Assembly: GCF_022179725.1 (NCBI RefSeq)
Contig: NZ_BPRC01000018.1
Location: 30,353 to 94,352 of the forward strand
Origin: Methylorubrum aminovorans
GTDB taxonomy: Bacteria > Pseudomonadota > Alphaproteobacteria > Rhizobiales > Beijerinckiaceae
Reading direction: 5' to 3'
Length of the DNA: 64,000 nt
Both the position numbers and the translations under genes were made by a program. Below, one piece after another: positions 16,683 through 25,192 of this stretch. Each line of letters opens with the position of its first letter. Position 1 is the stretch's first letter. Below the pieces are notes generated by a model. It saw nothing but the letters and a program-made list of their open reading frames with translations. It was not told where the DNA came from and did not search any database.

Positions 16683-17456
16683 TCACCCGATCAGCGGCGT
16701 GCAGACCGTCCGCCCCTGCCCCGGCAGCGGCACCACCGCGACGTCGACCCCGTAGAGCAGGCGGAGATGCTCCGGCGTCACCGTCTCGGCCGGCGGCCCC
16801 AGCGCGACGAGGCGCCCGCCATGCAGCAGCGCGACCCGGTCGGCGCAGAGGAAGGCGTGGCCGGGATCGTGGGTCGAGAGCACCACGGCGATCCCGGCTT
16901 CCGACAGGCGCCGCACCTGGGTCAGCACCCGCGCCTGGTTGCCGAAATCGAGGCTCGCGGTCGGCTCGTCCATCACTAGGAGCCGCGGTTCGCCCGCGAG
17001 CGCGCGGGCGATCAGCGCGAGCTGGCGCTCGCCGCCGCTGACCTCAGTGTAGATCCGCTCCGCCAGATGGCCGATGCCCAACGTCGCCAGCGCCCGCTCG
17101 GCCGCCGCGCGGTCGGCCGGGCCGGGGCTGGCGAAGGCGGGAAGCCGGCTCGCGCGGCCCATCAGCACCACCTCGCGCACGGTGAACGGGAAGAAGGCGG
17201 CGTGCGCCTGCGGCACGTAGGCGATTTTTTTTGCCACTTCGCGACGTGGCAACTCCGATAGGTCGGTGCCGTCCAAGTGGACGCTCCCGGCGAGCGGGCG
17301 CAGCAGGCCGAGCATCGTCTTGAACAGCGTGGTCTTGCCGCCACCGTTCGGCCCGAGCAGGCAGAGCGCCTCCCCCTCCCCCACGGTCAGGCTGACCCCG
17401 GAGCCGACCGCGCGGGCGCCGTAGCCGAAGGCGAGATCCCGGACCTCCAGGATCAT
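16683..17456 (-). CDS. ABC transporter ATP-binding protein (FecE/BtuD type)
   Basis: 257 residues. Walker A LLGPNGGGKTTLFKT (near residue 34), Q-loop YVPQAHAAFF, signature VSGGERQLALIARAL, Walker B LLVMDEPTASLDF and switch His in STHDPGH are all present. It powers the importer formed with the permease at 17453 and the binding protein at 18499; starts and stops overlap by 4 bases across the three genes. Cargo is a metal chelate or oxyanion. Confidence 0.95.
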   Translation of the reverse strand: MILEVRDLAFGYGARAVGSGVSLTVGEGEALCLLGPNGGGKTTLFKTMLGLLRPLAGSVHLDGTDLSELPRREVAKKIAYVPQAHAAFFPFTVREVVLMGRASRLPAFASPGPADRAAAERALATLGIGHLAERIYTEVSGGERQLALIARALAGEPRLLVMDEPTASLDFGNQARVLTQVRRLSEAGIAVVLSTHDPGHAFLCADRVALLHGGRLVALGPPAETVTPEHLRLLYGVDVAVVPLPGQGRTVCTPLIG

Positions 17457-18502
17457 GCCCAGCCCCGCTTGCCCGTGGCCAGCAACCAGAGGAAGAACGG
17501 CGCCCCGACCAGCGCCGTGAGGATGCCGAGCGGCACCTCGATCGGGGCCAGGGTGCGGGCCATCAGATCGACCGCGATGAGGTAGCCCGCGCCGAGCAGC
17601 ATCGAGGCCGGCAGCAGGCGGCGGAAATCCGGCCCGACCAGCAGGCGGGCGACGTGCGGCACGAGCAGTCCGATCCAGCCGATCACCCCCGTCACCGAGA
17701 CCGCGGCGGCGGTCACCAGGGTCGCGCCCGCCACCAGGACCGGGCGGAGCCGGCGCGTCTCGAGCCCGAGCGCGCGGGCCTCTTCGTCGCCGAGGCTCAT
17801 CAGGTTCACGCGCCAGCGCAGCAGCACCAGGGGGGCGAGGCCGAGCGCCATCGCCGGCAGGATCGCGGCGATGTCGCCCGCCGTGACGGAAGCAAGGCTG
17901 CCGAGCAGCCAGAAGGTGATGGCGGGGAGCTGGTTGTAGGGGTCGGCGAGCACCTTGAGCAGCGAGATCCCGGCGCCGAGCAAGGCCCCCACGGCGACGC
18001 CAGCGAGCACCAGTGTCAGCACCGGATCGTGCCGCCGCACCGCCAGCCCGACGCCGTAGACGGCGCCGACCGCGGCGAGGCCTCCGGCGAAGGCGAGCCC
18101 CTGGACCGCTGCCACCGGCAGGGCCAGCACGATGCCGAGCACCGCGCCGAGGCTGGCGCCGGCCGAGACCCTGAGGATGTCGGGCGAGACGAGGGGATTG
18201 CGAAACAGCCCCTGATAGGTCGCCCCCGCCGCCGCGAGCCCGGCCCCGACCACGAGCGCCCCGAACACCCGCGGCAGGCGCACGTTCAGCACCACGGTCT
18301 GCGCGGCGGGGTCGAGCGCGGTGGCGTGGCCGAACATTTTCGCGAGGAGCACCGCAAGGACGTCGGCGAGCGGCACGGGGTAGCGGCCGATCCCGAGCGA
18401 GACCAGCACGAGCAGGATCAGCGCGGCCGGCGCCAGCACCGCCAGGGAGAGGCTGCGCCGCCGCGCGGTTCGGCCTTGGGCGGCGCGCGCGGCCTCGCTC
18501 AC
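17453..18502 (-). CDS. FecCD-family ABC transporter permease
   Basis: 349 residues with about nine hydrophobic helices. Family signatures include LPRVFGALVVGAGLAAAGATYQGLFRNPLVSPDILRVSAGA near residues 75-115 and IGWIGLLVPHVARLLVG toward the end. It forms the membrane channel of a type II importer (vitamin B12, siderophore, heme or molybdate class). Located between its ATPase and binding-protein genes with 4-bp overlaps. Confidence 0.95.
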   Translation of the reverse strand: MSEAARAAQGRTARRRSLSLAVLAPAALILLVLVSLGIGRYPVPLADVLAVLLAKMFGHATALDPAAQTVVLNVRLPRVFGALVVGAGLAAAGATYQGLFRNPLVSPDILRVSAGASLGAVLGIVLALPVAAVQGLAFAGGLAAVGAVYGVGLAVRRHDPVLTLVLAGVAVGALLGAGISLLKVLADPYNQLPAITFWLLGSLASVTAGDIAAILPAMALGLAPLVLLRWRVNLMSLGDEEARALGLETRRLRPVLVAGATLVTAAAVSVTGVIGWIGLLVPHVARLLVGPDFRRLLPASMLLGAGYLIAVDLMARTLAPIEVPLGILTALVGAPFFLWLLATGKRGWA

Positions 18503-19548
18503 CGGGTCGGCCCCGGCCCGGCGGCGTCGCGCAGGAGGCGGTCGAGCTGCTCCGGCGTGAGATCGACCCGGTAGAAGCGCCGGTAGAAGTCGCGCACGGC
18601 GTCGCCCAGTGTCTGCGGGAACTGCTCGGGGAAGAACAGGCCGGCGAGCCAGCGCAGGCCGATCAGGCGGTTGACCCCCGGCGGCGCGTCGACCCAGCCG
18701 AAGGGCAGCGTCGGGATAGCGTGAACGCGGCCCTCGCGCACCGCCTTCAGCCCGTTCCAGAGCGGGTCGGCGGCGGCGAGCTTCGGGAAATCGGGATCGA
18801 GAGCGATGATCACGTCCGGATTCCAGACCAGCACCTGCTCGGGCGAGACCGCGGCGAGCCCGCCCGCGCCGGGCCCCGCCACGTTGCGCCCGCCCGCCGC
18901 CTCGATGATCTCGGTGTTGATCGAGCCGGACAGGCCCGTCTCCAGCCCGCGGGGGCCACGGCCGTAATAGACCCGCGGGCGCTTCTCCTCGGGCACCGCG
19001 GCCACCGCCACGGCCACGGTCTTCAGGATCTTTTCCGCCTCTGCGGCCAGCGCCTCGCCGGCCTCCGGCGCGCCGATGAGCGCGCCCAGCGTCCGGTAGG
19101 TCTCGGGCGTCGCGGTGAAGCTCCCGTCGAGCAGCAGGTAGGGAATGCCGGTCTGCGCCTGAACCCGGTCGGCCAGTGAGGCGTAGGTCGCCGCCGTGCT
19201 GCCGACATCGACGATGAGGTCGGGCTTGAGCGCCAGCACCGCCTCGACATTGGCGCTGCCGCCCCGCCCCGTCAGCCGACCGGTGGCGGGCAGATCGCGC
19301 AGCGCCGGGGCGAGGAACGCCTGCTCCTCCGGGCTCGGCGCGCGCGGCCAGCCGATCATCTTATCGGGCGCTAGGGTAGAGAGCAGCACTGCCGCGGGAG
19401 GCCCGGCGGCGAGCACCCGTGTCACCCGCTCCGGCACCTCGACCCGCCGCCCGGCGGCGTCGGTGAAGGGCCGGGCCGCCGCGAGGCAGGACCACAGCAG
19501 GGCCGGCCACAGGCAGGCGAGCGCGAGAAGGCAGCGGAGCAGCGGCAT
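18499..19548 (-). CDS. Periplasmic substrate-binding protein of FecCD-type importer
   Basis: 349 residues with a signal peptide (LLRCLLALACLWPALLWSCLAAA) and the TroA/BtuF-like bilobal fold: RPFTDAAGRRVEVPERVTRVL at the start, LKPDLIVDVG mid-domain, and WNPDVIIALDPDF in the second lobe. First gene of the importer operon. The FGWVDAPPGVNRLIGLRWL stretch occurs in binding proteins annotated for iron complexes and for molybdate (MolA-like). The nearby molybdenum enzyme makes molybdate or tungstate a possible cargo, but the sequence alone does not decide. Confidence 0.88.
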   Translation of the reverse strand: MPLLRCLLALACLWPALLWSCLAAARPFTDAAGRRVEVPERVTRVLAAGPPAAVLLSTLAPDKMIGWPRAPSPEEQAFLAPALRDLPATGRLTGRGGSANVEAVLALKPDLIVDVGSTAATYASLADRVQAQTGIPYLLLDGSFTATPETYRTLGALIGAPEAGEALAAEAEKILKTVAVAVAAVPEEKRPRVYYGRGPRGLETGLSGSINTEIIEAAGGRNVAGPGAGGLAAVSPEQVLVWNPDVIIALDPDFPKLAAADPLWNGLKAVREGRVHAIPTLPFGWVDAPPGVNRLIGLRWLAGLFFPEQFPQTLGDAVRDFYRRFYRVDLTPEQLDRLLRDAAGPGPTR

Positions 19549-19734
19549 CGGGGCAAGGCGTCTCCCGTGATCGGACGCTAGCTATAGAGCATCGCCCCGG
19601 CAGGTGGTGCCGGCTTGTCTGAAAAGACGATGCGGGACCATGCTCGATCGCGTTCGCCCCCGAACCGCGCCGGCCCTCTCGGGTTGGCCGAGCACCCCTA
19701 TCCCCAACGATCCTCCGCGAGCTTGCCCCGAACG

Positions 19735-20601
19735 ATGCCCGATCCGGCCGTCAGCCACCGCCACGTCGACCTCCGGGGTCTGCGCCTGCATGTCGCCGAG
19801 GCGGGGCCAGCGGACGGGCCGCCGACGATCCTGCTGCACGGCTTTCCCGAATTCTGGTTCGGCTGGCGGCGCCAGATCGCGCCGCTCGCAGACAACGGCC
19901 TGCGCCTTCTCATCCCCGACCAGCGCGGCTATGGCCTGAGCGACCGGCCCAAGGGAATCGCCGCCTACCATCTCGACCGGCTTGCTCAGGACGTGATCGC
20001 GCTCGCCGATGCCTGCGGGCTCGCGCGCTTCAACCTCGTCGGGCACGATTGGGGCGGGCTCGTCGCGTTCTGGGTCGCGAGCTTCCACCCTGAGCGGGTC
20101 GAGCGGCTCGCCGTGCTGAACGCCTGCCATCCGGGCGTGTTCGGCCCCTATCTCCGGCGCCATCCGGGGCAGGCCCTGCGCAGCGCCTATGCCGGCTTCT
20201 TCCAGCTCCCCCTGCTGCCCGAGCGGCTGCTGAGCGCGCGCCGGGGGCATCTCCTGCGGGCGCTGATGCGCAGCTCGAGCCAGGCCGGCACCTTCAGCGA
20301 GGCCGACCTCGACCTCTACGCCCGGGAATGGCTGCGCCCGGGCGCGGTCACCGCGATGCTGAACTGGTACCGGGCGCTCGCTCGGCTCCCCCGCGACCGG
20401 CACCCGCCGAAGATTACCGCGCCGACACTGATCCTGTGGGGCGAGCGCGATCAGGCGCTCCAGACCGGCCTCGCCGAGGCGAGCCTGGCCCTGTGCGAGC
20501 ACGGCCGCCTGCAGCGTTTTCCGCAGGCGACCCACTGGGTGCAGCACGACGCGCCGGAGGCGGTCAACGCGGCGCTGATCGCGTTCCTGCGGCCCTCTTG
20601 A
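19735..20601 (+). CDS. Alpha/beta hydrolase, epoxide hydrolase-like
   Basis: 288 residues from ATG at 19735; an in-frame extension to 19615 looks non-coding. Oxyanion motif HGFPEFW, nucleophile elbow VGHDWGG (Asp rather than Ser), and the late His in ATHWVQHDAPE are those of soluble epoxide hydrolases and related dehalogenases. A cap domain lies between about residues 130 and 220. Substrate unknown. The gene converges on the repeat-protein gene with a hairpin pair between them. Confidence 0.88.
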   Translation: MPDPAVSHRHVDLRGLRLHVAEAGPADGPPTILLHGFPEFWFGWRRQIAPLADNGLRLLIPDQRGYGLSDRPKGIAAYHLDRLAQDVIALADACGLARFNLVGHDWGGLVAFWVASFHPERVERLAVLNACHPGVFGPYLRRHPGQALRSAYAGFFQLPLLPERLLSARRGHLLRALMRSSSQAGTFSEADLDLYAREWLRPGAVTAMLNWYRALARLPRDRHPPKITAPTLILWGERDQALQTGLAEASLALCEHGRLQRFPQATHWVQHDAPEAVNAALIAFLRPS

Positions 20602-20609
20602 ACGGACGC

Positions 20610-20655
20610 GTGCCGGGGCACTGCCCCGGCACTCCGCCAAAGGGATGATCCCTTT
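20610..20655. terminator. Bidirectional hairpin pair between convergent genes
   Basis: Two stems: GTGCCGGGGCA / TGCCCCGGCAC at 20610-20632 with almost no loop, and AAAGGGA-TGA-TCCCTTT at 20639-20655. They lie between the converging stop codons at 20601 and 20681. The AAA/TTT flanks of the second stem would suit a bidirectional intrinsic terminator. Confidence 0.65.
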
Positions 20656-20680
20656 GGATTCCCGCGATGGCGAGAGGCGA

Positions 20681-21817
20681 TCAGCGGCCGCTCATGCCGG
20701 CGCCGCCCTCGGTGCCGCCACGCGCGCCGGACTCTGTCCCGCCGCGCTGCGCACCGCCGCGGTTGCCGCCCGTGTTGCCCATGCCGCCGCCCTGCTCGGA
20801 CGCGTTGCGAACGCCGCCGCGCTCGTTGCCCTCGCCGCGCATGCCGACATTGCGCATGCCCTCGCCGCCCCGGCCCTGCTCCATCGACCGGCCGCCGCGC
20901 TCGGTGCCGCGGGTCTGGTCGGAGGCGCGCATCTCATTGCGCATCTCGTTGCGCTCGCTGCCGCGGGTCTCGCTGCTGCGGCTGCGCAGGTCGGTGCGGG
21001 TCTCCGAGCCACGGATCTCGCTGCGCTCGCGGAAACCGGCATTGACCGTGCCGCCGCGCCGCTCGGTGGTCGAGACGGTGGTGGAGAGGCGGCGGTACTC
21101 GGGCGAGCCGTAGAGGACGCGCTGGCCGCGGATCGTCACGTAGCGGCGGGTCTCGCCGACGCTGACGAGGCGGCGATATTCCGGCGAGCCGTAGATCACC
21201 CGCTGGCCGCGGATGGTGACGTAGCGGCGCGGACCGGTGCTGCGGCGCTCGGTGACGATCAGGCGGCGGTATTCGGGCGAGCCGTACACGACGCGCTGGC
21301 CGCCGATGAACACGTAACGGCCCTCGCGGCGATAGCCGCCATCGACGGTGGTGGAGCGCACATCGGTGCGGCTGCTGACATGGGTGCGGTCGTGCGTGCG
21401 ATCCTGGATCCGGTCGGTCCGCTCGGCGCGGGTGCGGCTGTCGCGGATGGTGTCGCTGCGCTCGGCGCTGTCGCGGCCGGCCCGGCCGTCCATATTACGC
21501 TCCGATCCGCGCTCGCCCCGCGCCATGTCACCGCGCGCCGCCTCGCCCCGGCCGGCTGCGCCGCGGTCCTGATCGCCCCGCGCGGCGCTGCGTTCGGCGC
21601 CCATGGCGCTTCCGCCCCCGCGGGCCTCGCTGCCCCTCGCCTCGCCACCCCTGGCTTCCATGCCGCCGCGCGCGCCGCCCGACAGGCCGGATTGTCCGCC
21701 GGACTGCTCGGTGCCGCCCCGCATGCCGCCGCGCTCAGATCCACCGGTGGCCGCGCTTTGAGCGTAGACCGACGTGCTCATCAGCAGCGCGGCAAGACCC
21801 ATGGTAATCGTCTTCAT
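20681..21817 (-). CDS. Secreted low-complexity protein with three YGSPEYRRL repeats
   Basis: 378 residues. A clear signal peptide (MKTITMGLAALLMSTSVYAQ) is followed by about 140 residues of Gly/Arg/Ser/Glu low complexity. Three nearly identical 20-residue repeats follow at about 167-186, 198-217 and 225-244, each of the form RYV-I-GQRV-YGSPEYRRL. The C-terminal 130 residues return to Gly/Arg/Met/Glu repeats. No enzyme domain is visible. The product should be exported, strongly basic and largely disordered apart from the repeats, which look like short beta hairpins. Function unknown; the gene is clearly real because the repeat units are conserved at the protein level. Confidence 0.8.
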   Translation of the reverse strand: MKTITMGLAALLMSTSVYAQSAATGGSERGGMRGGTEQSGGQSGLSGGARGGMEARGGEARGSEARGGGSAMGAERSAARGDQDRGAAGRGEAARGDMARGERGSERNMDGRAGRDSAERSDTIRDSRTRAERTDRIQDRTHDRTHVSSRTDVRSTTVDGGYRREGRYVFIGGQRVVYGSPEYRRLIVTERRSTGPRRYVTIRGQRVIYGSPEYRRLVSVGETRRYVTIRGQRVLYGSPEYRRLSTTVSTTERRGGTVNAGFRERSEIRGSETRTDLRSRSSETRGSERNEMRNEMRASDQTRGTERGGRSMEQGRGGEGMRNVGMRGEGNERGGVRNASEQGGGMGNTGGNRGGAQRGGTESGARGGTEGGAGMSGR

Positions 21818-22253
21818 GACGTTCCCTCCGAAACTTGAGACGCCTCAAAACGTCGCGAGTGTCGAAAGGGTTCTGCAAAAAACGACGTGAATGAAAAAAG
21901 TCTCGGCTCGCGTCTATGCGTTCGCTTATGGCAGCAAGCTTGGCTGTAAAGTGCAGAGCATTATGTGGATACGCTTTGCATCGAAGGTGCCGATCTGAGC
22001 AGGGTTCACGCCGGCGTGGCGGTCGAAGGGCCACGGTCGCCTGCCGCTTCGCTCAGGCCGTCGGCGCGGGTGTCGCATTTGACGAGAGACGGCGGGTTTT
22101 GCCGGCGGCCTGACCCTGGCACAGGTCTGCGAAGGCTCAAGCCTTGACCGCTACGGACCAGCCCGGCGGCAGCACAAAGGGTGCGACCGTAGGACCGTTT
22201 CCTGACAGGTCAAACTGTGTGAAATGCGAGGCGAAAAACTCGCCAACTCTCGG
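21818..22253. other. Intergenic region before the integrated element
   Basis: About 440 bp with lower GC near 21840-21970. It contains the promoter side of the repeat-protein gene. No RNA gene, IS end or convincing reading frame is seen. The candidate attachment site lies just to its right. Confidence 0.5.
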
Positions 22254-22290
22254 CCACCATTAGGTTTTCCGCACCGGGAAAACCTGGTGG
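22254..22290. repeat. Hairpin next to the candidate attachment site
   Basis: CCACC-ATT-AGGTTTTCC (22254-22270) and GGGAAAACCTGGTGG (22276-22290) form a strong inverted repeat around a GCACC loop. The right arm runs into the tRNA-like sequence at 22285-22300. Such inverted arms beside an att core could be recombinase or excisionase sites (inference). Confidence 0.6.
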
Positions 22291-22300
22291 AGCTGAGGGG
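22285..22300 (-). other. Candidate att core: tRNA-Ala 3' end fragment
   Basis: TGGTGGAGCTGAGGGG is the reverse complement of CCCCTCAGCTCCACCA, the 3' acceptor and T-arm end seen in alphaproteobacterial tRNA-Ala. Homology stops after 16 bases and no complete tRNA is present. It lies 121 bp upstream of a tyrosine integrase gene, the classical layout of an element integrated into a tRNA 3' end. The matching copy was not seen elsewhere in the window. Confidence 0.5.
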
Positions 22301-22421
22301 AGACTTACCCAAGAATCCATTAACCCATTCTGCAACAACGAAGTCCCTGAGCTTGTTCTGCTTTGGGGTCTAGGGCATGGGTCTAACCCGGGTCCTGAGA
22401 TGGGGCCGGTAGGGGTGATCG

Positions 22422-23876
22422 ATGCCGCGGGTCGTGCCGTCCGAGAGGGCCTATCTGGAACAACACGGTAAGGGCTGGCGCGTGTCCGTCAACGTGCCCG
22501 CGGCTGTCCGTGACATCATCGGCAAGCCCAAGCTCCGACACGATCTCGGCACGGATTCCCTGCGCACGGCCAACCTCCTGAAGGGACCCTACGTCGCGAA
22601 GTTCAAGCAGCAGATCGACGTCGCGCTCGCTTCGATCGGCAAGGCCAAGCAATCCCAGACCCGCGAGGCCATGGAGCTGGCGAAGTGGGCCCGGGAGGCG
22701 CGTGAGCGCAACGCCCCGCAGGCGGAGTGGGACGAGTACCACGCCATCATCGCGGCGCGCACCGCGGAGATCCGCTCCCGCGACGCCGAGCCTGTCGTGC
22801 TCCCTGCCGACGACGAGGATGGCCCGAGCCTGGGCTGGAAGCTCCGCCCCCAGGCTGAGGCAGAGGCGCGCCGGTTCGGGCAGGTTGCCTACGGCAAGGG
22901 GACGCCAATCGCCGACTGGCACGAGGGCTACGTTGAGGCCTCGCAGGTTGCGCACCGCACCAAGGCCGACGACGAGCGCGCGCTCCGGCTCCTCCTGCAG
23001 TGGCTCGACGAGAACGGTGTCGACCCGCTCATCGAGCGCGTCGACACGATGCGCGCTCATGCCTTCGCCGAGGACCTGCCGCGGCGCGCCGGGGTCGCCC
23101 CGGCGACGTGCAACAAGTACCTGTCGCGTCTGTCGAGCTACTGGCAGTATCTCGCCAGGCGGGTCCCGGCGGCTGGCGTGAATCCCTGGGCTGGCGTCGG
23201 CCTAAAGGGGGCGCGGCCGAAGCCGGGCGAGGAGGAGCGGCCGTTCACGGACGCCGAAATCGCCCGGCTCCTCACCGGTCCGGCGCCGGCGAAGCTGCTC
23301 GACCTGATGATGATCGGGGCTCTCACGGGCGCCCGGCTCGACGCGATCGTCGACCTGCGGGTCTGCGACACCGACTCGGACTGCCTCCTGTTCCAGCCCC
23401 GGAAGAAGGAGACTCACGCGAGGTTCGTCCCCGTGCACCCGGACCTGGCACCTGTGATCGCTCGCCGGATCGAGGGCAAGGGCCCCTATGACGACCTGTT
23501 CACGGAGTATCCACCGGTTCGGAAGGAGGGCTCCATGCGCGAGCGCTCGTTCAAGGCCTCGAACAACTTCACGGACTACCGGCGCGAAGTTGGGGTCGAC
23601 GATGTGGTCGAGGGAAAGCGGCGCTCGCTGGTGAACTTCCACTCCTTCCGGCGCTGGTTCATCAGCCGCATGGAGCAGGCCGGGGTCGAGGACGAGCTCA
23701 TCGCCGCGATCGTCGGGCATAAGCGCGGCAGCATCACTCTCGACGTTTACAGCGAGGGGCCGGACATGCGCCGGGCCCAGGAGGCGATCACCAAGCTGAG
23801 GCTCCCCCCGCTCGACGGCTCGCCGATCCGCGAGGTCCAGAGCTTGCGCGCCCGCGCCCGCCGGAGGCCATCATGA
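22422..23876 (+). CDS. Tyrosine recombinase / phage-type integrase
   Basis: 484 residues. N-terminal arm-binding region (YLEQHGKGWRVSVNVPAAVRDIIGKPKLRHDLGT), core-binding SAM-like domain around residues 165-265, then the catalytic domain. Catalytic residues are visible as Arg in TGARLDAI, His-x-x-Arg in FHSFRRWF, His in VGHKRGS and the nucleophile Tyr in TLDVYSEGP. It would integrate or excise the element through the tRNA-like site at 22285. The downstream genes to about 31 kb look phage- or island-derived. Confidence 0.93.
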   Translation: MPRVVPSERAYLEQHGKGWRVSVNVPAAVRDIIGKPKLRHDLGTDSLRTANLLKGPYVAKFKQQIDVALASIGKAKQSQTREAMELAKWAREARERNAPQAEWDEYHAIIAARTAEIRSRDAEPVVLPADDEDGPSLGWKLRPQAEAEARRFGQVAYGKGTPIADWHEGYVEASQVAHRTKADDERALRLLLQWLDENGVDPLIERVDTMRAHAFAEDLPRRAGVAPATCNKYLSRLSSYWQYLARRVPAAGVNPWAGVGLKGARPKPGEEERPFTDAEIARLLTGPAPAKLLDLMMIGALTGARLDAIVDLRVCDTDSDCLLFQPRKKETHARFVPVHPDLAPVIARRIEGKGPYDDLFTEYPPVRKEGSMRERSFKASNNFTDYRREVGVDDVVEGKRRSLVNFHSFRRWFISRMEQAGVEDELIAAIVGHKRGSITLDVYSEGPDMRRAQEAITKLRLPPLDGSPIREVQSLRARARRRPS

Positions 23877-23965
23877 AACTGATAGGCCACCCCCTCCCCC
23901 GACCCGTCCATTCGAGGCCCTGAGAGCGCACCACGCCGGGGCCTACCCAAAAAATCGAGGCCTCC

Positions 23966-24538
23966 ATGTCGATCATGCTGACCGCCGACGGCCATTTCGG
24001 CCATGCCGCCATCGCCCGCCTCTCTGGGCGTCCCTTCAGCGATCGGGACGCCACCGCGATGAACGAGCACCTCATCGCGGCCTGGAATGCGCGCGTCCGC
24101 CCCGGCGATGACGTCTGGCACCTTGGGGACTTCGCCCTGAACCTGAAGCCGGCCCAGCTGCGGGAGATCTTCGACCGCCTCAACGGGACCAAGAGACTGT
24201 GTCGAGGGAATCACGACCACGAGGCGACCCTTGCCCTCCCCTGGGCCGAACCGCCGCGCGACCTCGTCGAGGTGGCGATGGACGGCCGCCGATGGGTCCT
24301 GTCGCATTACCCCATGCGCGCGTGGCGGGGCAGCATGGGGAGTGCGATCCACTGCTACGGGCACGTCCATAACCTGATGGCGCCGACGCGGCAGAGCCTT
24401 GACGTCGGTGTCGATGCCTGGGACCTGCAGCCGGTCAGCCTCGGCGAGATCATCGCCCGTCTGGAGCGGTCCGAGATCGAGCCGGAGGAGCAGCGCCTCG
24501 TGCGCGAGAAGCGAGGCGGCCCAGTCGACGAGGGCTAG
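23966..24538 (+). CDS. Phage-type calcineurin-like metallophosphoesterase
   Basis: 190 residues. The metal-binding motifs of the calcineurin-like superfamily are complete: Asp-Gly-His in LTADGHFGHAAI, GDFALN, GNHDHEAT, a lone His in LSHYPMRAW and GHVHN. Compact proteins of this type are common on phages and islands and act on phosphomonoesters or nucleic acid ends; exact substrate unknown. Its last codons overlap the minus-strand gene ending at 24535 by four bases. Confidence 0.88.
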   Translation: MSIMLTADGHFGHAAIARLSGRPFSDRDATAMNEHLIAAWNARVRPGDDVWHLGDFALNLKPAQLREIFDRLNGTKRLCRGNHDHEATLALPWAEPPRDLVEVAMDGRRWVLSHYPMRAWRGSMGSAIHCYGHVHNLMAPTRQSLDVGVDAWDLQPVSLGEIIARLERSEIEPEEQRLVREKRGGPVDEG

Positions 24539-25113
24539 CGGTAGACGATGCTGCGCCAGCAGTGGGCGTTCTCCTCCGCGAACTTGGAGCGCCAGCCAGT
24601 CGGCGGGGCTGGCTCGGGCTCCGGCTCGTGCTCCGGCTCGCGACGGGGGACCAGCCCCGCGTCGACCATCAGATAGGGGGCGTCGATGTCGAATGCCGGC
24701 CCGTCGTCCGGGGCAGCCTCCGCCGCGGCCGGCTCGGACTCCTGCACGGACTCCTCTGGCGCGTCGGGCTCGCCCTGGGCCGGCGAGTTGCCCTCGTCCT
24801 CCATCTCGGCAATCTCGGCGTCGAGGGCGCCAGCCCGCTCGCGCAGGTCGGCCGCCGCCGCGGCGGCGATCTCCGGTAGGGCGGCCATCACCCAAAGGGG
24901 CACTGGCTTCATGTCGGCTGTCGTGAGGAACCACTGCGCAATCCGGGCGCGCCCGATCTCCCTGCCCGTGACGGCCTTGATCGCCTCGGCCATGTCGGGA
25001 TGCCAGTTCCGGCGCTTGCCGAAGGCGGCGTCTCCGACCGCACCGACGTGATCGCGGCGCCGGGTGCGCTCGGCCTCGGTGGTGAACTCCCGTGCTCCCA
25101 TGGATTTCCCCAT
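24535..25113 (-). CDS. Hypothetical protein, HTH-like N-terminus and acidic Pro/Glu tail
   Basis: 192 residues from ATG at 25113 (MGKSMGAREFTTEAERT; an ATG at 25101 is also possible). Residues about 30-75 (HPDMAEAIKAVTGREIGRARIAQWF...LWVMAALPEI) resemble a short helix-turn-helix with a Cro/C1-like pattern. The second half is a coiled segment followed by an acidic Glu/Pro stretch. A GTGAAC-N6-GTTCAC operator lies 62-79 bp upstream, with a hairpin at 25122-25145 between. Probably an element-encoded regulator or replication accessory; function not established. Confidence 0.6.
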   Translation of the reverse strand: MGKSMGAREFTTEAERTRRRDHVGAVGDAAFGKRRNWHPDMAEAIKAVTGREIGRARIAQWFLTTADMKPVPLWVMAALPEIAAAAAADLRERAGALDAEIAEMEDEGNSPAQGEPDAPEESVQESEPAAAEAAPDDGPAFDIDAPYLMVDAGLVPRREPEHEPEPEPAPPTGWRSKFAEENAHCWRSIVYR

Positions 25114-25121
25114 GATGTGCG

Positions 25122-25145
25122 ACCCCGGGGACGGTGCCCCGGGGT
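25122..25145 (-). terminator. GC-rich hairpin between two minus-strand genes
   Basis: ACCCCGGGG (25122-25130) pairs with CCCCGGGGT (25137-25145) around a 6-base loop. It lies in the leader between the operator at 25175 and the ATG at 25113. It could end transcription from the upstream gene (stop at 25189) or attenuate the downstream one. There is no clear T run. Confidence 0.5.
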
Positions 25146-25174
25146 GAACGGATCGTATCACTGAACCTTGCCGA

Positions 25175-25192
25175 GTGAACAGGAGCGTTCAC
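25175..25192. promoter_or_regulatory. Operator copy 1: GTGAAC-AGGAGC-GTTCAC
   Basis: Perfect 6-bp inverted repeat with 6-bp spacer, preceded by CACTGAACCTTGCCG, a sequence that also recurs next to the second copy. It overlaps the end of the gene at 25189-25731 and sits upstream of the gene starting at 25113. A dimeric repressor site is the simplest reading. Confidence 0.7.

Noticed and set aside
20700..21000. CRISPR-like repetition
   Set aside because: Repetition is codon-level low complexity within the secreted protein gene; no regular repeat-spacer pattern exists anywhere in the window.
20645..21838. 397-residue Ala-rich plus-strand frame
   Set aside because: Antisense of the secreted repeat protein, whose signal peptide and repeats show the minus strand is coding.
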